NCBI RefSeq assembly: GCF_001645685.2
Contig: NZ_CP017080.1
Location: 4,455,051-4,519,050 of the forward strand
Direction: 5' to 3'
DNA length: 64,000 bases
From: Peribacillus muralis
GTDB lineage: Bacteria; Bacillota; Bacilli; Bacillales; DSM-1321
A program made the position numbers and the translations under genes. Position 1 is the stretch's first letter. Each line of letters starts with the position of its first letter. Below, piece after piece: positions 29,618 through 38,429 of the stretch. Below the pieces are notes generated by a model that did no database searches, had not been told where the DNA came from, and saw nothing but the letters and a program-made list of their open reading frames with translations.

Positions 29618-30499
29618 TCAAGCATGCATTTCTTTCGATCTCCTTCGTTTCAGGAATCTGCTTACCAATCCATGGCTAGGGGAAAAGAGAAAGGCCAGCC
29701 CGAATAGGGAAGCTGCGGCGCTCACCATACAACCAGAAATCGAAGCATCCAAAATGGTAGCTGAATAGTAGCCGATGATGGAGCTGAGCACCCCGATCAC
29801 GATACTGACTTTGATCATCCCACTTAAACGGTCTGACAATAAATAGGCCGTTGCTGCAGGGATGATGAGCATGCCCACCACTAAAATCGAGCCAACACTA
29901 TCAAAAGAAGCTACGGTAGTCAGTGAAATGAGGCTCATCAACAAATAATGAAACAACAGGACAGGAATCCCCATTGCGGCGGCAAGTGCCGGATCGAAGG
30001 AGACAAGCTTGAACTGTTTGAAGAAAGCGAAAATGAGGATGAGGTTCAGGATAAGGCAGCTTCCCACTATCCAAACGGCTTTCGGCCCGGCCTCGATGCC
30101 TCCTATTGTCATCGTGTTCCACGGAGTATAGGCGATTTCCCCATACAGGACGTGCTCAAGGTCAAAATCTATTTGTTGCGTATACAAGCTCACCAATACG
30201 ATTCCCGTGGCGAAGAGGGAGGTGAAGACGATGCCGATCGCCGCGTCGGATTGAACGCCGGACGATTGGAAAAGCTGGATCAGGAATACCGTAAGCAAAC
30301 CTAGCGCCGCTGCCCCGATCAGCATCGGAACGGAGTCGCGGGTCCCGGTTATCAAAAAGGCCAATACGATTCCCGGTAACACGGAATGACTGATGGCATC
30401 CCCTATCAATGTCATCTTCCTTACGATTAAAAAACAACCTAGAACACTGCAGGAGCTCGCTACCAAGGCTCCAACCAAGATAATCCAAAAATCATTCAT
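29618..30499 (-). CDS. mntD: MntD, manganese ABC transporter permease
   Basis: 293 residues with about eight membrane segments, ABC-3 permease family (GDAISHSVLPGIVLAF, ILVVGMLIIPAATAYLL). ATG 30499 overlaps the mntC stop by four bases (ATGA), with GAAAGGGAG upstream. Works with MntC as the pore for Mn(II), possibly Zn(II) or Fe(II); Mn is favoured by the candidate MntR site upstream of mntA. Confidence 0.9.
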   Translation of the reverse strand: MNDFWIILVGALVASSCSVLGCFLIVRKMTLIGDAISHSVLPGIVLAFLITGTRDSVPMLIGAAALGLLTVFLIQLFQSSGVQSDAAIGIVFTSLFATGIVLVSLYTQQIDFDLEHVLYGEIAYTPWNTMTIGGIEAGPKAVWIVGSCLILNLILIFAFFKQFKLVSFDPALAAAMGIPVLLFHYLLMSLISLTTVASFDSVGSILVVGMLIIPAATAYLLSDRLSGMIKVSIVIGVLSSIIGYYSATILDASISGCMVSAAASLFGLAFLFSPSHGLVSRFLKRRRSKEMHA

Positions 30500-31419
30500 G
30501 ATGTATGTCTCCCTTTCCTTCTGCCTTGTTCGAGAGAATAATTCTTTTTCAAGGATATCCTTCTCCACACAGATGAAAGCACTCCACGTTTAGGAGCAAA
30601 AAGCATGGAAAAGAAAAACCATACCGTCGCCGATAAAACGATCAATGGCCCTGTTGGCAAATCATTGACGGACGTGCTGATGAGCGTGCCTGACATACCG
30701 CTCAGCATTCCGAATATCCCGGACAGGATGACCATGATATGCAGGCGCTCCGTCCAATATCTCGCGGAAACTGCAGGTGTGATCAGTAGGGATGCCATCA
30801 ATACGACACCGACGGCCTGGATGCCGATCACGACTGCTGCGACAATCAGCATCATGATGAAATAATCAAGAAAAACGACCGGCAATCCCATTCCTTTGGC
30901 AAACCCCGGGTCAAAGGATAGTAACTTGAATTCTTTAAAAAATATAGTACAGGTGACGATCAGCACAAAGGAAACCGTCATCATCATATATACATCGGAC
31001 ATGACCATTGACGCCGTCTGCCCGAACAGGAACGTATCCAGACCGCTCTGGTTCCCATACTCACTCTGCTGGATTTGGGTGAGCATGACGATTCCAAAGC
31101 CAAAGAAGGAGGATAATACGATTCCCAAGGCTGCATCCTGCTTAATCTTACTGTATCTCGTGAGTATGCTAATCAAGAAAACAGCCACTAAACCTGCCAC
31201 TGCCGCCCCAATCAGGAAGAAGGAAGTCGATTTCACCCCCGTCAGCATAAAAGCTACGCAGATGCCGGGTAACGCTGCGTGTGCGAGCGTGTCGCCAAGC
31301 AAAGATTGCTTTCTGAGATATGCAAAGCTGCCGATGACACCACTGCTTAATCCGAGAAACATCGTGCCAAGCAAAATCCACCTCGTATTTGGATCGGTCA
31401 TGATATCCAGTATATTCAT
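30496..31419 (-). CDS. mntC: MntC, manganese ABC transporter permease
   Basis: 307 residues, ABC-3 permease with GDTLAHAALPGICVAFML and VVLMASLLITPAVSARYW. Paralogue of MntD; the two likely form a heterodimer. ATG 31419 follows GAGGTG; the GTG three codons upstream lies too close. The C-terminal extension of B. subtilis MntC is absent, as in many relatives. Confidence 0.9.
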   Translation of the reverse strand: MNILDIMTDPNTRWILLGTMFLGLSSGVIGSFAYLRKQSLLGDTLAHAALPGICVAFMLTGVKSTSFFLIGAAVAGLVAVFLISILTRYSKIKQDAALGIVLSSFFGFGIVMLTQIQQSEYGNQSGLDTFLFGQTASMVMSDVYMMMTVSFVLIVTCTIFFKEFKLLSFDPGFAKGMGLPVVFLDYFIMMLIVAAVVIGIQAVGVVLMASLLITPAVSARYWTERLHIMVILSGIFGMLSGMSGTLISTSVNDLPTGPLIVLSATVWFFFSMLFAPKRGVLSSVWRRISLKKNYSLEQGRRKGRHTS

Positions 31420-31429
31420 CGTGTACACC

Positions 31430-32185
31430 TCATTTTAATAAAAGGCCGGCCTGTGTATCCGATAGTATCGCTAAGCGGCCTCCATAGGTTTCCTGTAAGT
31501 ATTCGGGAATGAACACTTCTTCTGTCGGACCAATTTTCATCACCTTTTTATTCAATAGCATCGTCCAATCGAAATATTCCTTAACGGTCGAGAGATCATG
31601 ATGCACAACGAGAACCGTTTTGCCTTTTTCCTTTAATTCCATCAGTAATTGAATAATGGCTTTCTCGGTTGCTGCGTCGACCCCCACGAACGGTTCATCC
31701 ATGAAATAGATATCCGCTTCCTGTGCCAATGCACGAGCCAGGAATATCCGCTGCTGCTGTCCGCCTGAAAGCTGGCTGATCTGACGGTTGGCGTATTCGA
31801 CCATCCCTACCTTATCCAAGCATTCCATCGCCTTCTGCCTTTCGGCCTTACCTGGCCGTTTCAGCCAGCCAAGATGTCCATATCTCCCCATCATCACGAC
31901 ATCGAGCGCGTTGGTCGGAAAATCCCAATCCACCGATTCCCGCTGCGGTACATAGCCGATGCTCTTTCTCATTGATTTATACGTGGACCCCTTTATTGTG
32001 ATGTCTCCGGATAACTTCGGAACCAATTCGAGTATCCCCTTTATCAAGGTCGATTTCCCCGCTCCGTTAGGGCCGATGATACCAATCAAATTCCCTTCCG
32101 GAACCTGGAATGAGACATCCTCGACAACTGGTTTCTTATGATAGGCAATCGTTAAATTTTCAACCTTCAAAGCCGCTTGCTCCAT
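31430..32185 (-). CDS. mntB: MntB, manganese ABC transporter ATPase
   Basis: 251 residues. Walker A GPNGAGKST near residue 38, signature LSGGQQQRIFLARAL, Walker B IYFMDEPFVGVD, H-loop VVHHDLS. Energises Mn uptake with MntCD. Twelve bases after mntA; GGGGGAG precedes the ATG. Confidence 0.93.
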   Translation of the reverse strand: MEQAALKVENLTIAYHKKPVVEDVSFQVPEGNLIGIIGPNGAGKSTLIKGILELVPKLSGDITIKGSTYKSMRKSIGYVPQRESVDWDFPTNALDVVMMGRYGHLGWLKRPGKAERQKAMECLDKVGMVEYANRQISQLSGGQQQRIFLARALAQEADIYFMDEPFVGVDAATEKAIIQLLMELKEKGKTVLVVHHDLSTVKEYFDWTMLLNKKVMKIGPTEEVFIPEYLQETYGGRLAILSDTQAGLLLK

Positions 32186-32197
32186 TTTTTCTCCCCC

Positions 32198-33121
32198 TTA
32201 TTTCAAGGCATGGACGATTGTGTCTGTATTATGACGGACCATACCTATATAGGTTCCTTCCTCCGTACCCTTTTCACCCATCGCATCCGAGAATAATTCA
32301 CCGCCGATTTTCACGCTGTGGCCCTGCTTGGCAGCTCCTTGAATGACAGCCTCGATCGCCTTCCTCGGAACGCTCGACTCTATGAAAATCGCTTTTATTT
32401 GATTCTTCACAAGGTAATTCCGCATATCCGTCACATCTTTTGAGCCATATTCCGACAATGTGTTAATCCCCTGAAGTCCTCTTACGTCCAAGCCATATGA
32501 CTGTCCGTAGTAACCGAAAGCATCATGTGCCGTAACAAGCACCCTTTGGTCTTCCGGGATTTTATTTATTTCGTCTTGGACGTACCGATCAAGTTCCTCC
32601 AACTGCAAAACATACTTTTCGTAATTATCGAGAAACTCCGCTTCATGGTCTGGATCATTGGCAATCAGTTCCTTCTTCACCGCTCCTGCCGCAACGATCC
32701 ATAGCTTTACATCAAACCAAACGTGCGGATCATGCTCTTTCGCACTTACTTTACGAAGCTGGTTCTCCTTAAAATCTTCCGTTACGGCAATCGTCGGCTT
32801 ATCCTTGCCCATCATTTCAAAGATATCGGTCATCTTCCCTTCAAGATGCACCCCGTTATAGAAAATCATGTCAGCAGAATCCAAGGTCTTCACATCACCC
32901 TGTGTCGCTTTGTACAGATGGGGGTCGACACCCGGTCCCATCAAACTGGTGACTTCAACATGCTTACCGCCGATATTCTCAACCAAGTCGCCAATCATTC
33001 CTGTTGTGGCGACGACTTTCATCTTGCCATTGCCTTTTTCCTGTTCTGCCGTGCTATTGTTGCATCCCGTTAACAGGAGCACTGCAGCAAGCATGCCGCC
33101 CAGCATTTTTAGAACACCCAT
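32198..33121 (-). CDS. mntA: MntA, manganese-binding lipoprotein
   Basis: 307 residues from ATG 33121, eight bases after GGAGG. Signal peptide with lipobox LLTGC. Cluster A-I binding protein with metal ligands expected in GVDPHLYKATQGD, HDPHVWFDVKLW, plus later FIESSVPRK and FSDAMGEKG. Captures Mn(II) outside the membrane and delivers it to MntCD. First gene of the mntA-B-C-D operon. Confidence 0.93.
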   Translation of the reverse strand: MGVLKMLGGMLAAVLLLTGCNNSTAEQEKGNGKMKVVATTGMIGDLVENIGGKHVEVTSLMGPGVDPHLYKATQGDVKTLDSADMIFYNGVHLEGKMTDIFEMMGKDKPTIAVTEDFKENQLRKVSAKEHDPHVWFDVKLWIVAAGAVKKELIANDPDHEAEFLDNYEKYVLQLEELDRYVQDEINKIPEDQRVLVTAHDAFGYYGQSYGLDVRGLQGINTLSEYGSKDVTDMRNYLVKNQIKAIFIESSVPRKAIEAVIQGAAKQGHSVKIGGELFSDAMGEKGTEEGTYIGMVRHNTDTIVHALK

Positions 33122-33153
33122 CCATATGCCCTCCTTTTTCATCTTTCTAAAAG

Positions 33154-33200
33154 TTTTTACCTTACGCAAATTTTAGTGTAAATTTTTTTACGTTGTCGCA
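33154..33200 (-). promoter_or_regulatory. mntA promoter with MntR-like operator
   Basis: Minus strand TTTGCGTAAGGTAAA resembles the Bacillus MntR box (TTTGCCTTAAGGAAA type). Just upstream is TAAAAT as a -10 with a poor -35 (GCGACA, 18 bases). A box overlapping the transcription start fits Mn-dependent repression. Confidence 0.65.
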
Positions 33201-33310
33201 TATACTAAAAAGTTTCCTTTGCTCAACTTATTTTATACTATACACAAATATTCGAAATAAGTGCAACTATTTTAATTCTATAAGATATTTTTTTTGCGAT
33301 GATTTTCACC

Positions 33311-33347
33311 AAAATAAAAACTGTCCGGAATGCCGCATTCCAAACAG
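33311..33347 (-). terminator. terminator of the microprotein transcript
   Basis: Minus strand CTGTTTGGAATG and CATTCCGGACAG form a long stem with loop CGG, followed by TTTTTATTTT. It ends a predicted transcript of about 260 bases starting near 33572. Confidence 0.75.
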
Positions 33348-33455
33348 TAAAGGGTGTTTTTTATGAAGATATAGTTATATGGTGGGCCGGAATGGTGAAT
33401 ATAAGAAGAGGACCTTCTGAAAATCGGTTATTTTGCGCTGTGCATTATACAATCT

Positions 33456-33545
33456 TCATTTTCCCGGTTTCAAAGATATTGCTAAGTACGCCAATCCCAA
33501 TTCGATCCCGCATAGTGCTACCAGGGTGATTAAAGTTTGGAACAT
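33456..33545 (-). CDS. 29-residue hydrophobic microprotein
   Basis: Too short for ordinary gene finding. ATG 33545 lies six bases after GGAGGAGGGAG, and the frame runs 29 codons to a TGA. The peptide is MFQTLITLVALCGIELGLAY plus nine further residues ending in PGK: one membrane helix with a short basic tail. It has its own promoter (33579-33609) and terminator. The promoter contains an operator matching that of the divergent LacI-family gene. I do not recognise a family; membrane regulatory peptide or type I-like toxin are both possible. Confidence 0.6.
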   Translation of the reverse strand: MFQTLITLVALCGIELGLAYLAISLKPGK

Positions 33546-33578
33546 TTCATTCTCCCTCCTCCCTTAAGACTTCATTCA

Positions 33579-33609
33579 ATCTTAAAGGATGAAACCCATA
33601 TCATAACAA
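33579..33609 (-). promoter_or_regulatory. promoter and LacI-type operator of the microprotein gene
   Basis: Minus strand: TTGTTA, then TGATATGGGTTTCA, CA-linked spacer CCTT and TAAGAT. The operator TGATA-N4-TTTCA (33590-33603) lies between -35 and -10. The 19-base spacing and the core ATGGGTTTCAT are the same as in the divergent promoter at 33651-33681. Confidence 0.55.
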
Positions 33610-33650
33610 GCCCCCATGCCAAAAAATATCCAGTGGAAACAACTGCAATC

Positions 33651-33681
33651 TTGCTCTGAAATGGGTTTCATAGGGTACAAT
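33651..33681 (+). promoter_or_regulatory. promoter and operator of the LacI-family gene
   Basis: TTGCTC (33651-33656), operator TGAAATGGGTTTCA (33657-33670), TACAAT (33676-33681). The operator is TGAAA-N4-TTTCA, the palindromic form expected for LacI/CcpA-type regulators, and sits between -35 and -10, implying autorepression. Confidence 0.6.
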
Positions 33682-33707
33682 ATAAAAAAAGAAAATCGGT
33701 GAATCCC

Positions 33708-34670
33708 ATGACAAATATTAAAGAAATTGCCCAATTTGCCGGTGTATCCGTCTCAACGGTGTCTAGGGTATTGAATAATCATCCATATGTAAGCCCCGAT
33801 AAAAGAGAGAGCGTATTACAAGCGATTGAACGATTGAATTATTCGCGGAACATCAATGCCATTCATCTTTCAAAGGGCAAAACGAACCTTATCGGCATCA
33901 TCCTCCCCTTCACCAATCATCCGTATTACGGAGCTATCTTGAACGGCATCACTAAGCAGGCAAATGCAATCGGCTATCATGTCGTCATCTTTCAGACCCA
34001 TTATGAAAGAGAGAAGGAAATCCAGGCTTTGAATATGCTGCAAATGAAGCAGCTCGACGGCATGATCATCTGCTCCCGGATTTCGGAAATGAAAGTCCTT
34101 TTGAGCTATCAAAAATATGGTCCGGTCATTTTATGTGAAGATACCGCTCAGGCTGAATTATCATCCATCAGCATCGATCATTATGCAGCTTTTTCCTGTG
34201 CACTCGAATATGTTATCGCTAAAGGATATAAGAAGATCGGCTACAGTCTAGGCCGTAAAAAAAGCAGGAACAGCTATCTTCGGGCAAAGGCCTTCGACGA
34301 CATCATGAAAGAGCATTTGCTTATCAACAATCAGGATTGGCTCTTCGAGGGGAGCTATCATATTAAGGACGGGGTCCGTTTGTATCAGGAATGGAATTCG
34401 CTGCAAAACAAACCGGATGCCATCATCATCACGAATGATGACACGGCTGCAGGATTCATCCTGACCGCTAATAAATCCGGCATAAGGATACCTGAAGATG
34501 TAGCCATCCTGGGCTTCAATGATGGCAGCCTCAGTGAGATGCTCGATATCTCGACCATATCCTTGCCTTTGGAATGGATCGGGAAAATGGCAGTGGAGCT
34601 ATTCGAGAATCCCGAAGTCATCAAACATGTGAAATTGGACTACACCCTTATAAAAAGAAAGACTGTTTAA
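33708..34670 (+). CDS. LacI-family transcriptional regulator
   Basis: 320 residues. N-terminal helix-turn-helix NIKEIAQFAGVSVSTVSRVLNNHPYVS, hinge near residue 50, then a periplasmic-binding-like effector domain (LIGIILPFTNHPYYGAIL, IIITNDDTAAGFI, ILGFNDG). Effector is probably a sugar or sugar phosphate. ATG 33708 follows GGTGA. No sugar operon sits next to it; the only apparent partner is the divergent microprotein. Confidence 0.9.
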   Translation: MTNIKEIAQFAGVSVSTVSRVLNNHPYVSPDKRESVLQAIERLNYSRNINAIHLSKGKTNLIGIILPFTNHPYYGAILNGITKQANAIGYHVVIFQTHYEREKEIQALNMLQMKQLDGMIICSRISEMKVLLSYQKYGPVILCEDTAQAELSSISIDHYAAFSCALEYVIAKGYKKIGYSLGRKKSRNSYLRAKAFDDIMKEHLLINNQDWLFEGSYHIKDGVRLYQEWNSLQNKPDAIIITNDDTAAGFILTANKSGIRIPEDVAILGFNDGSLSEMLDISTISLPLEWIGKMAVELFENPEVIKHVKLDYTLIKRKTV

Positions 34671-34743
34671 CATAGGCAACCTTGAGCTGCTTCTTCCCTT
34701 AACTAGGAAAAAATAACCACTTAAATTAACCATTGCTATATCT

Positions 34744-34862
34744 TTGAGATTATTTTATAATTTTAATATAGTAAAGTTTACTCAATCACTAGCAATCTTT
34801 TATAGATGGCAGGAGTAAATATCGTACGACGTCTTCTATTTTAGAGACGCAACGATCATTTT
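34744..34862 (+). promoter_or_regulatory. strong promoter followed by a terminator-like hairpin
   Basis: TTGAGA (34744-34749), exactly 17 bases, TATAGT (34767-34772): a good sigma-A promoter for the lysP leader. At 34821-34856 a hairpin (ATCGT/ACGAT outer, CGTCT/AGACG inner) is followed by CATTTTTT. It may simply be the terminator of the upstream LacI-family gene, or an extra element in the leader. Confidence 0.5.
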
Positions 34863-34892
34863 TTAAAATTGAATACTTCCTCATTTACCGAT

Positions 34893-35135
34893 GAGTTAGA
34901 GGCTGCAGCTTATAAAAGTATAACGGACGAGATTCTGGAAGATTGACGACTCCGTTAGAAAGGGTAAGTTGCCGAAGTTAGGGTATATTCCATGTATATT
35001 CTCGCTGGCGGTGTTGCCGAACAGGAACATCACTGTCACGTTTTTTTTCAAAAACGTGGGGAGCTATCTTCGGAAGGATAAACGGGTTTATTATAAACAG
35101 CCGTCGATCTTTTTCGACTGCTGTTTTTTTATTTT
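34893..35135 (+). promoter_or_regulatory. lysine riboswitch (L-box) of the lysine permease
   Basis: Landmarks in order: GAGTTAGAGGCTGCAGC, GACTCCGTTAGAAAGG, TTGCCGAAGTTAGGG, CTGGCGGTGTTGCCGAACAG, CATCACTGTCACGTT and GGGGAGCTATC, matching the L-box consensus. The expression platform ends with a hairpin (AACAGC/GCTGTT, 35095-35128) and a T run. Lysine should cause early termination and reduce lysine uptake. Confidence 0.93.
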
Positions 35136-35172
35136 TCCGTATCCTTCCAATAAAAAAGGAGTGTAACATCAA

Positions 35173-36624
35173 TTGTCTAATTCTCAGTCAACATCAAGTC
35201 CTACTGAATTGAAAAGGAGCCTGAAAGCGCGGCACTTAATGATGATTTCATTAGGTGGAACGATTGGAACAGGTTTATTTTTAGCAAGCGGCGGCGCCAT
35301 TCATTCGGCCGGTCCCGGCGGTGCCCTGGTGGCATACGCTGTCATCGGCATCATGGTTTATTACTTAATGACAAGTCTTGCGGAAATGGCAGCATACATG
35401 CCAGTGGCTGGTTCGTTCCGTGTCTATGCATCTAAATTCGTCGATCCATCCTTCGGTTTTGCAATAGGCTGGAACTATTGGTATAACTGGGCAATCACCA
35501 TTGCTGCTGAATTGGCAGCCGTTGTTTTAATCATGAAGTTTTGGTTCCCTGATACTCCTTCCTTCATCTGGAGTGCCATTGCCCTAGTCATGATGTTCCT
35601 TATCAATTACATGTCCGTGAAAGGTTTTGGCGAAGCCGAATTCTGGTTTGCCATGATCAAAGTCGTGACAGTGGTCATTTTCCTGATCACAGGTGTTCTG
35701 ATCATTCTTGGCATCATGGGTGGAAAGGATCCCATCGGATTCTCCAACTTCACGATGGGCAACGGTCCCTTCAATGGTGGCTTCTTCACGATTCTAGGCG
35801 TATTCATGGCCGCCGGTTTTTCATTCCAAGGAACGGAATTGCTTGGAGTGACGGCGGGTGAAAGCGAAGATCCGGAAAAAAACATTCCTAAGGCAATCAG
35901 ATCTGTTTTCTGGCGCATTATCTTATTCTACATCCTTGCCATTTTTGTGATTGGCATGATCATTCCGTTTACGGATTCACGACTGCTAAGTGAAGATGTT
36001 GCCGTCAGTCCTTTCACGCTAGTTTTCGAGCGTGCCGGTCTTGCCTTTGCAGCCTCCATCATGAACGCGATCATCTTATCATCCGTACTTTCCGCCGGTA
36101 ATTCCGGCATGTATGCCTCAACCCGTATGCTCTGGGACTTGGCACGTGATGGGAAAGCGCCGAAATTCCTTGGTAAGTTGGATAAACGGGGGGTTCCGGT
36201 CAATGCTCTTATCGTAACTGCTTTAGTTGGCTGCCTTGCATTCCTTGCTTCATTTTTCGGGGACGGCGTTGTGTATATCTGGTTATTGAATGCTTCCGGC
36301 ATGGCCGGATTCGTTACCTGGGTCGGGATTGCGATTGCCCACTATCGGTTCCGAAAAGCATACTCAGCTCAAGGGCTTGACTTGAATGAATTACCATATA
36401 GGGCCAAGGGCTTCCCATTCGGTCCGATCTTCGCACTTGTTCTATGTATCATCATCATCATCGGACAAGGCTACCAAGCTTTTTCTAGCGACGGCATCGA
36501 CTGGAATTCCATGTTCGTATCTTACATCGGCTTAGTTCTTTTCTTCGGCCTATGGCTAGGTTATAAATGGAAGCACAAAACGAAAATCATTCCCCTTGAG
36601 GAATGTGATCTTAAAAACAAATGA
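35173..36624 (+). CDS. lysP: LysP-like lysine permease (APC family)
   Basis: 483 residues, twelve predicted membrane segments. Starts with the APC motif LKARHLMMISLGGTIGTGLFL, followed by FQGTELLGVTAGESEDPEKNIPKAI. Amino-acid permease of the AAT branch; the L-box upstream identifies lysine as the likely substrate. Start is TTG 35173, nine bases after GGAGTG. Single-gene unit ended by a strong hairpin. Confidence 0.92.
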   Translation: MSNSQSTSSPTELKRSLKARHLMMISLGGTIGTGLFLASGGAIHSAGPGGALVAYAVIGIMVYYLMTSLAEMAAYMPVAGSFRVYASKFVDPSFGFAIGWNYWYNWAITIAAELAAVVLIMKFWFPDTPSFIWSAIALVMMFLINYMSVKGFGEAEFWFAMIKVVTVVIFLITGVLIILGIMGGKDPIGFSNFTMGNGPFNGGFFTILGVFMAAGFSFQGTELLGVTAGESEDPEKNIPKAIRSVFWRIILFYILAIFVIGMIIPFTDSRLLSEDVAVSPFTLVFERAGLAFAASIMNAIILSSVLSAGNSGMYASTRMLWDLARDGKAPKFLGKLDKRGVPVNALIVTALVGCLAFLASFFGDGVVYIWLLNASGMAGFVTWVGIAIAHYRFRKAYSAQGLDLNELPYRAKGFPFGPIFALVLCIIIIIGQGYQAFSSDGIDWNSMFVSYIGLVLFFGLWLGYKWKHKTKIIPLEECDLKNK

Positions 36625-36633
36625 TCCATAATA

Positions 36634-36672
36634 AGGACCTGGTCTCCTCCATTTAGGGAGACCAGGTCCTTT
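36634..36672. terminator. bidirectional terminator between lysP and the glucosidase gene
   Basis: AGGACCTGGTCTCC and GGAGACCAGGTCCT form a perfect 14-base stem between convergent genes; short T tracts lie on either side. Confidence 0.85.
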
Positions 36673-36674
36673 CG

Positions 36675-38354
36675 TCATTTCAAAAGATATACACGACATT
36701 CATAGGGGCAAAGAGGTTCGAGGGCAATTCCCGTTCCCTCCTGCCCATAGTTTCCGATCAGCTTTGTCGCAGTATGGGAAAGCAGCTCACTTGGCAGCGA
36801 AAAAGGGGCATGCTCCTCTTTAAAGTTGCAAAGCACCAGAAGCTTTTCTTTTTTGAATGCTCTTGTATAGGCAAAGATCCTTTCATCATCGGGAAGAAGC
36901 AGTTCATAACGGCCATAAACGATGATTTCATATTCTTTTCTTAATGAAATAAGCCTTTTGTAGAAATGAAAAATGGAATCCGGATCATTATAAGCCTTCT
37001 CTGCATGGATTTCGCGAAAGTTAGGGTTAACCTTGATCCAGGGGCTTCCTTTCGTAAATCCTGCATTGCGGGAATCATTCCATTGCATCGGTGTTCTTGC
37101 ATTATCCCTGCTGCGGGCGTGGATGGCTGACATCGTTCTCTCTTTTGACCAGCCATTGAAATGGACGAGTTCGTCGTAGGAATTCAAGGTTTCGATATCC
37201 CGGTATTCATCGATGCTTGCAAACGTAACATTGGTCATCCCAAGTTCTTCCCCCTGATAAATATAAGGTGTCCCTTGGAGCATATGAAGACAGGCTGCAA
37301 GCATCTTCGCACTCTCGATCCGATACCTCCCGTCATTTCCATACCTTGAGACGACCCGAGGCTGATCGTGATTGTTCCAGTATAAACTATTCCAGCCGTT
37401 CCCTTCCAAACCAGTTTGCCATTTTGATAGAATCCGCTTCAAATCACTTAGCTTCCAGTCAGCGTCACTCCACTTCCCTTCCGGTCCTCCGCCTAAATCC
37501 ATATGTTCGAATTGAAAGACCATATGTAGCTCATCGCGATTCCTTCCCGTATACAATTGCGCTTCCTCCGTTGACACGCCTGGCATTTCCCCAACTGTCA
37601 TCACATCATATCGAGAAAGGACCTGTTGGTTGATTTCCTGAAGAAACTCATGTATCCGCGGGCCATTCATAAAATAGGGACTTCCGTCGCCATATTGCTT
37701 CTGATGATAGATGTGCCCGTCCGAATAGCTCTGATCCTTGGAAATGAAGTTGATGACATCCATCCGGAAGCCATCGACGCCCTTTTCAAGCCACCAAGTC
37801 ATCATGCTGTAAATTTCTTCACGAAGCTTGCGATTCTCCCAATTTAAATCCGGCTGTTTCTTTGAGAATAGATGTAAGTAATACTCACTCGTTCCTTCAT
37901 CGTATTCCCATGCCGAACCTTTGAAAACCGACTCCCAATTATTCGGCTCCTTCCCTTGATTGCCAGGCTTCCATATATAATAATCACGTTTTGGGTCATC
38001 CTTTGAAGATCGGGACTCCTTGAACCACGAATGCTCATCCGAGGTATGGTTGACGACAAGATCCATCATGATCTTCATTCCACGTTCATGCACCGCCCGC
38101 AGCAGCAATTCAAAATCGGCCAGTGTCCCGAATTCGGTCATGATCGATTGATAATCACTGATATCGTACCCATTATCATCATTTGGGGATTGATAAACGG
38201 GAGATAACCAGATCACATTCACTCCAAGCTCTTGTAAATAATCAAGCTTTTGCAGGATTCCATTTAGATCGCCTATTCCATCTCCATCACTATCCATAAA
38301 ACTCCGAGGATACACTTGATACACGACCGCTTCTTTCCACCATGATTTCTCCAT
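36675..38354 (-). CDS. malL: GH13 alpha-glucosidase / oligo-1,6-glucosidase
   Basis: 559 residues. GH13 conserved regions: DLVVNHTSDEH, GFRMDVINFIS (nucleophile Asp), TVGEMPG (acid Glu) and WNNHDQPRV; N-terminal WWKEAVVYQVYPRSF. No signal peptide, so it cleaves alpha-glucosides in the cytoplasm. Sub-specificity (isomaltose, sucrose or trehalose-6-phosphate) cannot be settled from motifs; the symbol is tentative. ATG 38354 follows GGGAGGGAG. No transporter or PTS gene is adjacent. Confidence 0.85.
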   Translation of the reverse strand: MEKSWWKEAVVYQVYPRSFMDSDGDGIGDLNGILQKLDYLQELGVNVIWLSPVYQSPNDDNGYDISDYQSIMTEFGTLADFELLLRAVHERGMKIMMDLVVNHTSDEHSWFKESRSSKDDPKRDYYIWKPGNQGKEPNNWESVFKGSAWEYDEGTSEYYLHLFSKKQPDLNWENRKLREEIYSMMTWWLEKGVDGFRMDVINFISKDQSYSDGHIYHQKQYGDGSPYFMNGPRIHEFLQEINQQVLSRYDVMTVGEMPGVSTEEAQLYTGRNRDELHMVFQFEHMDLGGGPEGKWSDADWKLSDLKRILSKWQTGLEGNGWNSLYWNNHDQPRVVSRYGNDGRYRIESAKMLAACLHMLQGTPYIYQGEELGMTNVTFASIDEYRDIETLNSYDELVHFNGWSKERTMSAIHARSRDNARTPMQWNDSRNAGFTKGSPWIKVNPNFREIHAEKAYNDPDSIFHFYKRLISLRKEYEIIVYGRYELLLPDDERIFAYTRAFKKEKLLVLCNFKEEHAPFSLPSELLSHTATKLIGNYGQEGTGIALEPLCPYECRVYLLK

Positions 38355-38429
38355 ACCCTGCTCCCTCCCGATACACAGACACAAGCCTTACCCCCTATTA
38401 TAAAGCGGGAAACTTCAGAATATTCATCC

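Noticed and set aside
33299..33529. Plus-strand 76-residue frame in the microprotein region
   Set aside because: It is antisense to the microprotein transcript, spans its terminator and lacks a ribosome site.
34969..35172. Short frames on both strands before lysP
   Set aside because: They lie inside the lysine riboswitch.
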